A DNA stretch of 64,000 bases, taken from positions 62,001 to 126,000 of the forward strand of contig VXCM01001014.1 in assembly GCA_014773175.1 (NCBI GenBank), given 5' to 3'. The stretch comes from Lucifuga dentata. Lineage: Eukaryota; Chordata; Actinopteri; Ophidiiformes; Bythitidae. Positions 10,959-22,424 of the stretch are shown one piece after another (the first letter of the stretch is position 1; every line of letters begins with the position of its first letter). A program made the translations under genes and the position numbers. Below the pieces are notes generated by a model. The model ran no database searches. It was not told where the DNA came from and worked only from the letters and a program-made list of their open reading frames with translations.

Positions 10959-12099
10959 TTAAATACTTTTCCTTTTTATTTCACTGGTTTTATCACATTC
11001 AGCACACACATACAGTGTGTGCTGTATGTGATATAATGTGGGATTTGTCAACTGATTGCCCCCCACCCCCCTCACACGCACACTCTGATGATGACATCCC
11101 TGACTAAGCTGATCTGTGAGGACAAAGTAATGGAGAAAAGAATAAAGAACATCACTGATGAAGTGGCAAACAAGAACTCCATCTGGTCACAATCAAACAA
11201 AACACAACTACAGCTCTAAACAAAATCAGAAAAATTTATGAATAAAAACACAAATATGTTATATGTTGCAGCAGGCTGAAAGTGTTTACTTTGATGTTTT
11301 CCACAAATTAACCTCATAAAGATTCACATCAGCCTGAAAAAGGTGGTAAACTGAGTTTAGGTGGATTTTATCCATCTATACTCTGATGCTCATTGGCCTT
11401 GAGTCAGAGAGATTATTATTCTTAGTGTTTTTTTTTAATCTATATCACACACCAGATGGGTGGTGTTTACAACATCAGCACACATGGCCTCAAATTTGTT
11501 GAAACTGATACTGTATGATGTTATTGTCTCCCACATTCTCCTAAATCTCCAAACTCCAAAAACACCAAAATCTGCCTAATTGTACACAGGTAGGTATCAG
11601 CTAATGTTTTTCCTTTTCTACATCTAAAATTCAATTCATGTTATTTCAGATGCATGTACATTAGCGCTTAGGAATTAAGATTTTTTGCTGCATTATGTTG
11701 TATAATATGAAACACGCCAGTGCAGGCATAAATAAAATTGCCTTTGATACTTTCTTGCACACAAAAACCCATACACACCCATATACTGTTGTCCCAGGGG
11801 AAAAATTAAATAAATAAATAAATAAACTTCCATTTTCCTTTTTAAGAATGAAACATCTGAAACACACACACACACACACACACAGAGTCATTTTCTCCTT
11901 CCCTTAAACATTATTTATGTTTTGCAATAACAGCAGGGAAATACATCAATGACATTTAATTTGCCTCTGTATAGGCAACGCCACAAAATGTACGTAGCGC
12001 ATTATGACAGTCATCATTTGTCCATTAGTTCTACACTTTTAGCTGTTAAATGAACCGAGAAAATGTTTTTGTTATTGTTTTTTTTTTTCAGTAGCATGT
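10959..12099. other. Non-coding DNA
   Basis: No gene or recognised element. It holds overlapping short inverted repeats (AGCACACA/TGTGTGCT, about 11000-11030), a TAAA run at 11806-11826 and (CA)n at 11862-11884. Confidence 0.6.
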
Positions 12100-12660
12100 G
12101 AATGGTGCCTCAACACGAGAACACCAAACCATGGCAACCTAGATTAAGAACGCTGAAGGTCTGCTTTCTAGGATGAGACAAAAAGTGACTCTGTTCAGGA
12201 CTTCTAAGGCTTATCTTCTCATGTCACTGTACATATCTTGGCAAATGAAGATAAATGCTTGTGCAAGCACATCACGTTCCAGGGGAGACCTTCGACAAAT
12301 TAATCACTTGCAATTCTATCCTTGTCCACTTGGGCGCCCAGAGGGTCCCTGACGCAGCTTCCAAGGGGTAATAAGGGACGCGTCATCAGCAAACCCCTTT
12401 TCATGAGGCGGCGTTGCTCCTCCAAACGAGAAAAAAATAAATGAGTGGGTGAAGCGACCTCTCCGATGGGGCGTCGTTTTCTGGAGATGGTGTGGNACCT
12501 TCACTCCACTCCATCACCACCACCAGCAACCCCTCCCGACCCCCTCGCTCTCTCCTGCGCCACTTTGCTCCCAAACCAAATGAGGAAATAGCTCGTCTGG
12601 TCGCTGACAGAGCCCCGGTTTGGCCGTAAAGATAAATGACCCAAAGTATTAAAGTTTAAC
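12100..12660. promoter_or_regulatory. Complex GC-moderate block, candidate conserved element
   Basis: Repeat-free sequence with rich composition, e.g. GACAAATTAATCACTTGCAA (near 12293) and GGGTAATAAGGGACGCGTCA (near 12366). There is a single N at 12496. It is unlike the AT-rich flanks and may be regulatory. Inference only. Confidence 0.25.
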
Positions 12661-13025
12661 ACATTGACAAAACCCACCTGATCTGTGGGATTAATGCAAA
12701 AAGAAAAAAAAAAAAAGAAAAAAGAAAAAAAAAAACTTACATCTGTGGAAAAAAAAAAGGGAGGGGGGTGTTGAGGAGGTACGGGGCAGGTAGGGGGATT
12801 GGGATTCACAGGAGAGTAATAGCCGGGGCTCTGGGAAGGTCAAACAATATTTAGGATAAGTACATATTCAGTGCTGAGAGGCCAAATTCTCCCCAGATAC
12901 TGTACATACTGTATGTGTGTTGCTGTGCTGTACAGGGACAAACACAAACAATCCCACTTAATAACTGCAGGAAGAGACACTGTGACAAGCTCTCACTGTT
13001 GTCAGGAAGGAAAAAGGTAATTTAA

Positions 13026-14276
13026 AGTGCCATACCGGTGGTTTTTGCATGTTTGAGCCCAATATAAACAACTGGCATAGACGTTACATTACTGCATGCA
13101 ACCAGAGCAGTAAATAATAAAATTGTTTTTCTTACTTTCCAGGCAGCCATTGGTTTGAGGTGAATCCAGTAAACTATTAAACTCAACTTGTAGAGATTTG
13201 AAACGTGCTTGAGATAAGTAATCCATCACAGTTAACATGATGCCTGTTACATTTTTTTTTTTTTTTTTTTTTTGTTGGCAAAGTAACTTTATTTAACGGA
13301 GCTGAGTGAAAGAAAATGTATGTCTCTGCCAGGGAATATAGTCCCAGGAGAAGACGGCTTTCACAGAGAAATTTACATTCAGACATACCGTTAGCAGGTG
13401 AAATATTGAATTTTAAGGTGAGTGTATACCTGAATATTTGATTTTTGGAGAATAGGAGGTTTGAAAAAAATAACAGTACAACTAACATACCATTTTATGT
13501 TTTTTTTTTTTTTTTTTTTTTAGAAAATGGTTGTCATTAATGTAACATATATGGGGGTATTTATTGGGCTTAAAGGACCATGCCAGCAATCGTACATATT
13601 TGATCCTAATATATTCAATTTTCATACACATAAGGTTGCTGGCAATTATTTCCCAAAGGATAAAACCGTATTTTGGCTTTGCTGATATTTTGCAAAATCT
13701 CTTAATCTTTCAAAAACAAATATTTAAGCAATACACCCACCTTAAAAATTGATGTTTCACCTGTTAATAGTTACACAGCCTTATGAAGTCACAGTTATTT
13801 AAATTGTTTTGACAAACGCAGGTCTTTTTTTGGGACTATATTCCTCGGTGGAGACATATATTCACTCTGTGCTTTTTATTGCACTTAAACATTAAAATTA
13901 CACTTTCAAAAATTCCAAAAAAAAAAAAAAAAAAAAAAACCTGAATATGTCTTGTTTGCGACGATGGATTACCTATCCCAAGATTGTTTCAAGCATCAAC
14001 AAGCTGATTTTAATAGTGTACCAGATTGAACTGAAACCAATAGCAGTCTGGAAGATAGGAAAAATTTGTTTTAATTCACCATTCCAGTAGTATGCTTTGG
14101 GAAATGATTGTCAGTAACATTACGTATATGAAAATTTAATATATTNCATTCCAGTAGTATGCTTTGGGAAATGATTGTCAGTAACATTACGTATATGAAA
14201 ATTTAATATATTTGGCTCAAACAAGCACGATCGCCGGTATTGTCCCTTAAATGAACAAAATCACCAGTATGGTCCT
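13026..14276 (+). mobile_element. TTAA-flanked MITE (copy A), interrupted by copy B
   Basis: The left end AGTGCCATACCGGTGG follows TTAA (13022-13025). The right end ...CACCAGTATGGTCCT precedes TTAA (14277-14280). Internally it carries the GGCAAAGTAACTTTATTTAA and GGGAATATAGTCCCAGG blocks of the 'long T-run' subfamily. Its right terminal repeat is split at ...GGGCTTAA by copy B and resumes at 14251. TTAA flanks and long terminal repeats indicate a non-autonomous piggyBac-like element; no transposase frame is present. Confidence 0.8.
13574..14246 (-). mobile_element. TTAA-flanked MITE (copy B), nested in copy A
   Basis: It starts AGGACCATGCCAGC after TTAA (13570-13573) and ends GCCGGTATTGTCCC before TTAA (14247-14250). 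It belongs to the 'GCACAATAAAAAG' subfamily in reverse orientation. A 66-bp segment (14080-14145) is repeated after the N at 14146, inflating the length; the true copy is about 600 bp. Confidence 0.85.
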
Positions 14277-14419
14277 TTAAAACTTTTACCAGTTGTTTGG
14301 TGTTCATTCATAAACACTTAAACTACTCATACAGTCAGGATTTGTCAAAAATATATTTTAAAATTTGGATGAGTTCTGTAGCGCCACCATCATGTGTTCC
14401 TACAATGTAGTTAAATGTA

Positions 14420-14423
<4 letters not shown>

Positions 14424-14480
<57 letters not shown>
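14424..14480. repeat. (AC)28 microsatellite
   Basis: An uninterrupted AC dinucleotide tract of about 57 bp. Confidence 0.97.
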
Positions 14481-14485
<5 letters not shown>

Positions 14486-15365
14486 AGTTATGATGCCTGA
14501 GACACAAAAGACAAGACAAAGAGTGCTTTCATTTTAAAGTACATTAATATTTTGATATAATCAGACTAAAGTTCAGCTTTTGACAATTCTATTCAAAACT
14601 AAGTTTCATATTCTTGTATTGAAAAACCTGAATATAGGAGCAGCAATAGAGCCATGAAAATCAGCTGTAACACTGAGGCATATTTAAAGCTTGTTATGTT
14701 TTATTTCTGCTCCTATTAAATATTACAGCAATACAATTCTTTCCATTCATTTATAATAAGAATGAGGCTCTCTGCTCTCTCTGACCGCAGCCAGAGAAAA
14801 ACAACCTGAAATGTTGTTTTCATGCACATTTCATGTTTACTTTCTGGTCATATCATTCTTCACTTAAAGCTACTTGTCTGCCCTTTAATAGGTGTGGCTG
14901 ACCCTCTTGATTAATCATTTTAATTAGTCTTGATTTCTCTGGAGAGTTTATTGTTGCTGCTTGGTCTACATGCTACCAAGAATAAAAATCTTGGGAAAAG
15001 CTGAATTCTTATTATTTTTATTTGAACAGAACTTGTCCAAATGCAAAGATACATAAAACCTTATGTGGTCTTCATCCAAGTATGAGGTCATGCCACAAGA
15101 ATCTTTTCTATATGAATGCACTCATTATATATATATAGAATAAACTACCAGTCGTCATGGGGAATCGGGGTAACTTTGTGTTTGAGTTTGTGTTGATGTA
15201 TTTTTTTGTATCCTTTTTTGTATCCTTTACCTGTGTTCGGTCAATATTCAGCTGCACTCCTAAACTCCTAAAACCAAAAAAAAAAAAAAAAAAAAAAAAA
15301 TGACATTACATGTCTGACATTTATGACAACTTATTTTTAAAATCAATAATACAGAAGTAAACAAG

Positions 15366-15413
15366 CATTATATGTATATACATATATATATATATATGTA
15401 TACACATATAATG
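15366..15413. repeat. 48-bp AT-rich palindrome
   Basis: It runs from CATTATATGTATATACATAT to GTATACACATATAATG. The whole 48 bp is self-complementary except one base pair. Such (AT)-rich palindromes can extrude as cruciforms. Confidence 0.9.
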
Positions 15414-17164
15414 TTTTCTGATGTGTGTTTTTTCTACTCGTGATGAAGATGAAGAATTTCTTTTTCTTTTTAACACACTTAAAGGATGAAGATCATATTG
15501 TCCTCCTCATCAGGAGATTGTGGCTATTTGGTTTCAGCACCAGGTGTGTGTAAATTGTTCTCCGGTTCAGGATGGTCTTCATAAGTTTTAGTCTGGCATA
15601 ATTTCAACCCAGGTTAGGGAAGGAATATCGCTCTTTGTCTCTCTCCTGGTAACAGATGAAACAGATCAGACATCTTAGCACCTGGATGACTGAAATAAAC
15701 CTTCATAGATGCAAGTGTGTTCACATTTTCACTTTCATGAGAACCACTTAAAAGCAAAACCTCTTGAAACTTAAACTTAAAGAAAAAATTAACTATTCCT
15801 ACGTGGACATCTGATACAGGTGTTAAAATGTCAAACATGTCATATATATATATATGTATGTGAATATACAGTATAACAATATGGATGCCTTATAATAATC
15901 AAAATCAGAACTTTCATATATGGATATGCAGTATAAGCTGTTATGCATACATGCAATAAGCTATTTGGTATCCTTATATAGCTGCCATATACAATAATTA
16001 GGCATCTATGCTACACCACAACTTCTTTGCTTTGATGTCATTTGCATCAGTTCCACACAAATACAGCATATAAACACCCATATCAAACACCTGCTTTGCT
16101 GCTTCAGGGCCTTCAGGTTGTAGTCATGGAAAAATTAATCCAAAATTGTATCAAGAAATTTTATGAGGGGAATGTCGGGGTAATGATCTGTCATCCCAAG
16201 CTTCATAGAAGTTGGATGATGTGAGAAGACAACAATCCAAAACACACAAATAAATCAACAACAGAATGGTCTAAAATCAATGTTTTGCAACGACTATGCC
16301 TTCCTGTTCTCGGTTTATATGGTTATGTAGAAAATAAAAGCAGAGATTATATAAAATACCTACATAAAAAAAACCAAAACAAAAACAACTACAATTCCTG
16401 GTGTTTGTTTTTGACTACTTGGACTACCGGATTACCAGTCACCCATACAGAAACTACCTCCCACAATGATAAGAAAAGCAAATATTTTTAAAAAAATACT
16501 GGTAAATATTCTATTATTCAGCCGTATTTGATGCAGTATGTTTCCACCTGGGTGAAATATAAGCTATTAAACGAAGTGTATTTCAGCTGAGGGGCAGCAG
16601 CGTCATACTCACTGGAAAATGTTTGGATGTTTTTATCCAGCAGCTAAATTATTATTATTGCTCTCATTTATTTTTCAGTGGAGAATTTGAATTGAAGTTA
16701 TGCCTCTTGGATGAGTTTGAATCTTTTTTTTTTTTCCTGAACAAACAAACTAAAACTTTTGTCTGTTTTTTTTTTTTTTNTTTTTTTTTTTTTTTTTTTT
16801 TTTAGAGCTGTTAGAGCCATGCTGATGTCAGAGGCTTTGGAAAGCACTTAAGGTATAGAACAAGCAATTATTTTAACATATAATAATGTGTGTTGTAATA
16901 CTTTTGGATGACTCATCAACCAGAATCCGCCTAAATATTTTAATTGTTTGACTTCACTTTAAGTGAAATTTCTTCATGAATATTTCTCTCTGATCTCATT
17001 TTTGAACCTGTGATGTTTCAATTAACAATTACCAGTCAGAAAAAAGAGCAATATACTGTATGATTATGCTAAAGTCTTTCTGCTTGTGAGTTTTATATGA
17101 ATACAGCATTCTCAGGCATCTCTACAGTAGTCCTTCCTTGGGCCCCTTCATTCGTCAGGTTAAA

Positions 17165-17201
17165 ATATTTTAATGAACTGAATAAGAGTTCATTAAAATA
17201 T
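17165..17201. repeat. Perfect 15-bp-arm hairpin
   Basis: ATATTTTAATGAACT, a 7-nt loop, then the exact reverse complement. Confidence 0.9.
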
Positions 17202-17539
17202 GAACAGCATAGGAAAAAAATGTTGGGGAAACATAAATATTAAGGGAGGGAAACTACTAAGGAAGGTCTTGGCCTGACCTGTGCCCATAACTTACACTAA
17301 CACAGCAGTCCGTAAATATTGGAAATAGGCTCACACTCCATCCGAATCATGAGCAATAAATCCACTGAGGAAAAAGTCAAACCATCTGTGTGTGCGCACG
17401 GCAAAAACAGGATGTCAAGAAAGTCTCCTGAGCTTATTTTACGGTGATTCAGGCTTATTTTTTCTTATCCAAACAGCATCATAGCATCGCATCAAGCATC
17501 AAATGCACCATATCAATGGACTCTTTTGATTTGGCTTTT

Positions 17540-18122
17540 AGGACAATACTGGTGATTTTGCGTGTTTGAGCCCAATACATAGAGCACAACATTACTGACA
17601 ACCATTTTCCAAAAGTACTACTGGAGCAGTAAATGTTAGAATTACTTTTCCTACCTTCCAGCCTGTCATTGGTTTCAGTTCTTTCCAGTACGCTATAAAA
17701 ATCAACTTGTAGAGACTGTAAATGTGCTTGAGATACATAATCCATCACAGCAAACACTATGCCATTCTTTTTTTCTTTTTTTTTTTTTTTTNTTTTTTTT
17801 TTTTTTTGACAAAGTAACTTTATTAGCCGGTCTAACATGGAACTGAATGAAAGAAAATATATGTCTCTGCCAGGGAATATAGTCCCAGGCCAAGAAATTA
17901 AAAATGACAGGCCCTTCTACATTAGGACGTACATGTTAGCAGGCAAAACATTGAATTTTTAGGTCTGCAACATTCACCTGAACATTTGATTTTGAAAGAT
18001 TAAGGGATTTGGCAAAATAACAGTAAAACTAAAATGTTGTTTAATGTTTTGGAAATTGATTGTCAGTAACAAATCGTTTATGAGGGTCATATTTATTGGG
18101 CTTAAACATGCAAAATCTTGGG
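17540..18122 (+). mobile_element. TTAA-type MITE copy with palindromic right end
   Basis: The left end AGGACAATACTGGTGATTTT is preceded by TTTT rather than TTAA. The interior matches copy A (poly-T, then GACAAAGTAACTTTATTAG, and GGGAATATAGTCCCAGG). The right terminal repeat reaches GGGCTTAAACATGCAAAATC and then turns into its own inverse at GGTACC instead of finishing in GGTATGGTCCTTTAA. There is an N at 17792. Confidence 0.8.
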
Positions 18123-18142
18123 TACCCAAGATTCTGCATGTT
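18095..18142. repeat. 48-bp palindrome at a MITE end
   Basis: ATTGGGCTTAAACATGCAAA ... CATGTTTAAGCCCAAT, centred on GGTACC, with one mismatched pair. It consists of the element's subterminal sequence joined to its inverse. Confidence 0.9.
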
Positions 18143-18298
18143 TAAGCCCAATAAGTTAATAAGTTATTTAAGCCCCATAAGTTAATAAATTATTGTTTTT
18201 CAGCTGGAACTGCATAGATACAAGTCGGAAAAGTTCCAGGGATCCAAGTCCAGAGGTACCAGAGGTTATGGGGCTTTTAGGTTCTAAAGCACCTCAGG

Positions 18299-18313
18299 AA
18301 TTAGTTTACTTCT
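18299..18313. repeat. LINE target-site duplication, left copy
   Basis: AATTAGTTTACTTCT, identical to 18857-18871 on the far side of the RTE copy. Its last bases merge with the TTC tail. Confidence 0.85.
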
Positions 18314-18856
18314 TCTTCTTCTTCTTCTTCTTTTCCTTTCGGCTTTCCCTTCAGGGGTCACCACAGCAAATCATCTGCCTCCATCTAACCCTATCCTCTG
18401 CCTCCTCTTCTCTCACACCAACTAACTTCATGTCCTCTTTCACTACATCCATAAATCTCCTCTTTGGTCTTCCTCTAGGCCTCCTGCCTGGCAGTTCCAA
18501 CCTCAGCATCCTTCTACCGATATGTTCACTATCCCTCCTCTGTACATGTCCAAACCATCTCAGTCTGGCCTCTCTGACTTTATCTCCAAAACATCTAACA
18601 TGCGCTGTCCCTCTGATGTACTCGTTCCTGATCCTATCCATCCTCGTCACTCCCAAAGAGAACCTCAGCATTTTAGTCTCTGCTACCTCTAGCTCTGCCT
18701 CCTGTCTTTTCCTCAGTGCCACTGTCTCTAAGCCATACAACATCGCTGGTCTCACCACCGTTTTGTACACCTTTCCTTTCATTCTTGCCGAGACTCTTTT
18801 GTCACACATCACACCTGACACTTTTCTCCACCCATTCCAACCTGCTTGCACACGTT
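18314..18856 (-). mobile_element. 5'-truncated RTE-clade LINE (3' end of ORF2)
   Basis: The minus-strand frame 18851-18351 (166 aa) reads as the C-terminal part of a non-LTR reverse transcriptase: KTVVRPAMLYGLETVALRKR, then LRWFGHVQRRDSEHIGRR, then GRRPRGRPKRRFMDVVKEDM. This is the usual end of RTE-type ORF2 in fish (Expander-like; family name from memory). It ends in a (GAA)n tail (TTC on the plus strand, 18308-18333). Target duplication AATTAGTTTACTTCT occurs at 18299-18313 and 18857-18871. The endonuclease and catalytic reverse transcriptase are missing, so this copy is dead. The frame is still open, so the insertion is probably fairly recent. Confidence 0.88.
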
Positions 18857-19348
18857 AATTAGTTTACTTCTACATATTATTATTACAGGTCTCACTACTT
18901 CAATTATTGTGTCAGGCTCAGATCAACAACTGTCAATCAATAGTTCTATAAGCCATTATGTTAAAACTGTCTACGACTTAGCCAATCTAGCCCTTAAACT
19001 TTTTCAAACTTAATGTCCTGTCTTGCAGACAGATGCAACCACATTGCGTATAGTTCCAGCAGAAATGAATTGCGGTTTGCACCTGTCATAGAAAGTTTCT
19101 CAAATATGTCTCTGGTGAACACTTTATGGTCAGATTTCACTTCCCTGCTAATGTTTGATTTTTATGATCAAAACTGCAACTGCTGCCAAACAGAAAAACA
19201 AGCGTGCGCTCAGCCACGCAGCTGGAGGAGAACGGTGGTGGGTTTTTGGTTTCTTGTCTTAAGCACAGACATCAAAATCTTGTCTGAGTTTGACATATTC
19301 ATTATTATTAGACAGATTAATGGAGTGCAGGAAGTTGTTTTGTGAGGG

Positions 19349-19453
19349 AATTCTATTCTATTCTATTCTATTCTATTCTATTCTCCTCTGTGGTCTCATG
19401 CATCCTTCACCATCTCCTAAGGCCAANATTCTATTCTATTCTATTCTATTCTC
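19349..19453. repeat. (ATTCT)n microsatellite, duplicated across an N
   Basis: ATTCT units at about 19349-19384 and again after the N at 19427. The 40-bp sequence CTCCTCTGTGGTCTCATGCA and onward follows both, so this is one locus written twice. Confidence 0.85.
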
Positions 19454-19490
19454 CTCTGTGGTCTCATGCATCCTTCACCATCTCCTAAGG

Positions 19491-20215
19491 CCAACATACT
19501 CAAAGTGCAGCTCCAGAGCCACATCTGGCCCTCCATCACAATAATGGTGGCCTCCTACAAGTCATTTAAATCCCAAATGACATATGAGTAAATAAATAAA
19601 TACCATTTAAAAAATTTATGGAATTAGAAAAAAAAAATGACTTGTGAATTAATAGACATTATTTTCATAAAATCGGAGAACACGGTATGATAGGAAATGA
19701 CTACGTGACTATTTTGGATGCACGTTTATCGTTTTTGTGCCACACAAGTTTTATCCATGAAAACAAGTGAGCGATTCCTTGTCATGTCCACTTGACCATT
19801 AGCAAACAAAAATGAGTACTTCTAGCAAAAAGAGAAAAAGTTGATTGTGAAAACAGACAAGTCAACACAAAATGAACAGAGGATGACACATTTATATTAG
19901 CATCTCATGCTAATGCTAAACCTCCATGTTTACTGCCAAACAGCAGTTGGGGTTTGCAAGGCTTCTAACATCAGGCGCCGCTATGACACAAAACATGCTA
20001 ACATTCATACAGCTTTTTCTCCCGGTAGCATAACAAGAACAGAAAAGATCATCTTTGTTCTCAAGTTTTTGCAAGACCAAGATTTCATTCATAATCTAAA
20101 CAAACTTAACCTGCAGCTTTAAAGTCAAGGGACTAATTTGGGATTTTTTCCCCACCGGCCCCTGATTCTGTTTCATTTTGCAAAACTGGCCTCTGGCTAA
20201 AATAGAGTATCCCTG
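19491..20215 (+). pseudogene. Decayed hAT transposon with BED/transposase remnant
   Basis: The left end CCAACATACTCAAAGTGCAG and the right end GAGTATCCCTG form a short imperfect terminal repeat. The 8-bp flanks TCCTAAGG (19483-19490) and TCCTAAGA (20216-20223) match at 7 of 8, the hAT target length. Inside, ATGAGTACTTCTAGCAAAAAGAG (19812) gives MSTSSKKRKS and then stops. The frame 19907-20122 reads VYCQTAVGVCKASNIRRRYDT then KHA, recognisable as the BED-finger region and start of a ZBED-like hAT transposase, with the first Cys and one His position lost. Frameshifts and stops make it non-functional, and the DDE catalytic domain is absent. Confidence 0.8.
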
Positions 20216-20359
20216 TCCTAAGATCTAGTGGTTCGGATTCCACATCCTCAGAGTGCTTTGGGCACATCCACACCTGCATTTAGAGTTCTCCTCATGTCAC
20301 ATGATCACCCAAGACACATTTTAACAACAAATGTGAGCACAGTTTCCAAAACGTTAGCA

Positions 20360-20880
20360 GCAGAACAACAAATCCTAATCTTTTTTTTTTTTTCAGAGTC
20401 TCCAAGTGACTTTGAAAACAAGAAAAAACACTTCAAATGCATCACTCAACTTCGTGTCCCATTTTCACTTCCAGAGGCTTGGCAGTCTGTGCATGGTGGC
20501 CACGGCACACCCCTCAGTGACCACATCCACCGTAAGCAGCCAGAGATAAAACGATATGGAGATTATCGGGACAAAAAGCCTCCCAGCTTGTCACGGGGAT
20601 GCAGAGCGTATTGTACATCCACATGTATTGAACACAAACCTGTCACCATCTGTGACAGCCCCATTCATCACACACAAAGCCAATCCTGTCAGAGCGCAAT
20701 GCGCTCTCTCTCCTCCTCCTCCCTCCCCCTCTAAGTGACAGCATTGAAATGAACATTAGGACACCCGGGTATGTATTCAAATGATTTGTTTTTCCGCCTC
20801 CCACTGAAGCCAATTTCCAGGGGCAAATAAAACCCGGGAATGATTTTGTCTGCAGTGACAGGATGGAGCTCCTCTTCTTG
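20360..20880. promoter_or_regulatory. Complex block, candidate conserved element
   Basis: Repeat-free, balanced-composition sequence, e.g. CCAGAGATAAAACGATATGG (near 20540), AGCGCAATGCGCT (near 20693) and GGGCAAATAAAACCCGGGAA (near 20821). It carries a 168-aa chance frame (20228-20734) with no recognised domain. It looks like regulatory rather than coding DNA. Confidence 0.25.
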
Positions 20881-21170
20881 AAGCATGATAAGGTCTGATG
20901 CAGTACTTAGCCCGGTACTGTGGAAGTTGTTAAATCTGGTGTTTCATCTAATTATCATGAAAGATTCCCAAAACTAGGTTAAAATTATAGTTGCTATACA
21001 TTTTTCTGAGGCAGAGCAGGAGTGACATTTGGACTCATTTCAACTGGCTTAAACATTAGTGGGCAAAACTTTTGGCATTAAAGTAAAACTAAAGCAAAAA
21101 TAAAATGGGTGAGTGATGAAGAAGCTCAAAATATGAAGTATATTACAAAGATTCTATGTTCCTAAACTAC

Positions 21171-22424
21171 CAGTAGTGGGCCGTCAGGGCCAGCAAAGCC
21201 TTCTCTGCTGGCCTAGAGATTGTTAGAATCATTAAATTATGTTTTTATAAGTTAATATATATTTTTAATTAAAGCTATATGTATTTTACAAAGTTCGTTC
21301 CCATCAATTTTTTTTTTTAATGAATGTCATTTCATTCCTACCGGTACTCTCTCCCTCTGTTGCGCTGCTTCCAGCCCAGCTCATATAAATTAGAGCTTTT
21401 ATCCAATCAGATTTTCCACCTGTGCTGTCTCCGGGTAAAAAAATCTAGCCTGAGGCTTTCAGAATCTTGAGTGAATCCCCTCTGCTATTGAAGCAAATGG
21501 GACTATGTTGTTGATTGTCATATTCTTTAACCAATCAGATTTTGAGTTTGCCATGTTGGGCGTATTCTTTTACACGTCAGGGCCTTCTAGCTGGCCTTGG
21601 CCTACGTCATCGGAGTACAGCATTATGCTACACAGCTACAGCCTGCCAGAAATTCATCAGAAGAAGAAGAGAGCTAGTTAGTGAACTCAAGTAAACCTAG
21701 CTAGCACGTAAAGTAGCATTATCCAATGTTTATGTAAACTTTCTTTCTTGACATTAGATTTTTAGATATAGTACTTTAGATTTTTTGTTTCGATTTTTAC
21801 TTAGCCCTATTATTTTTTAATACACAATGGCTGAAGGAGGAGAAGAAATGGATTAACTGACAACACTTTTTTTTCACATTTTGGAACTGAAACGCAGCGA
21901 TGTACTTTACAGTCATGTTGTTAAACTCTTTATAAAGACAGAAAGGAGGATGGACATTGTCTTCAGATGATGAGCAGCTTTGGTAAGTTTGGATTTTTAT
22001 GTGGCTGAAATCTGTGGAGAAGTCTATTGAATACAGCTTGTGTTGTTAGTGTTTTACGGCATTTTTGCTTGCTCACTGGTCGTATGAGTAAATGTGATGG
22101 TTGTTGTTTCTTCTTGTTTCTTTGGTAATGACACTGATTTAGGCTATGCCATGTTTATATGTGATGCAGCATCCTGTCGTAATACATAATAATGCCACAT
22201 CCTATTCATGTCTCTGCAGTTAGTGTGTTGTAACTCTCATAGGTGTTGAGCCTCGTGTTAAATCACTTTATTCCACTCGATAAAGATTCTGTCACTGTGA
22301 ATATGGGGTGGTTATGTTGAATGTCAACAGCATATAGCCCTAGTGTCATGGTGAGATTATTAGAAGGTGGTTTAATTGAGGATAGCTCTGAAGGCCTAGA
22401 TGTAAAATACATGGCCCACCACTG
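21171..22424 (+). mobile_element. 1.25-kb hAT element, non-autonomous
   Basis: The ends CAGTAGTGGGCC... and ...GGCCCACCACTG form a terminal inverted repeat. The flanks TAAACTAC (21163-21170) and TAAACTAT (22425-22432) match at 7 of 8 and serve as the 8-bp hAT target duplication. A short frame at 21827 (MAEGGEEMD) stops at once and may be the relic of a transposase start. No catalytic domain remains. Confidence 0.82.

Larger units (their letters stand above)
14481..17539. other. Non-coding AT-rich DNA
   Basis: No gene recognised. It contains a 48-bp AT palindrome (15366-15413), poly-A at 15277-15300, T runs with an N at 16780, and a hairpin at 17165-17201. Short open frames have no recognisable domain. 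Confidence 0.6.

Noticed and set aside
18193..18858. A 221-residue plus-strand frame over the LINE
   Set aside because: It is the antisense shadow of the RTE reverse-transcriptase frame.
20228..20734. A 168-residue plus-strand frame
   Set aside because: No recognised domain, and a poly-Phe run from a T tract. The underlying DNA looks regulatory; not called as a gene.
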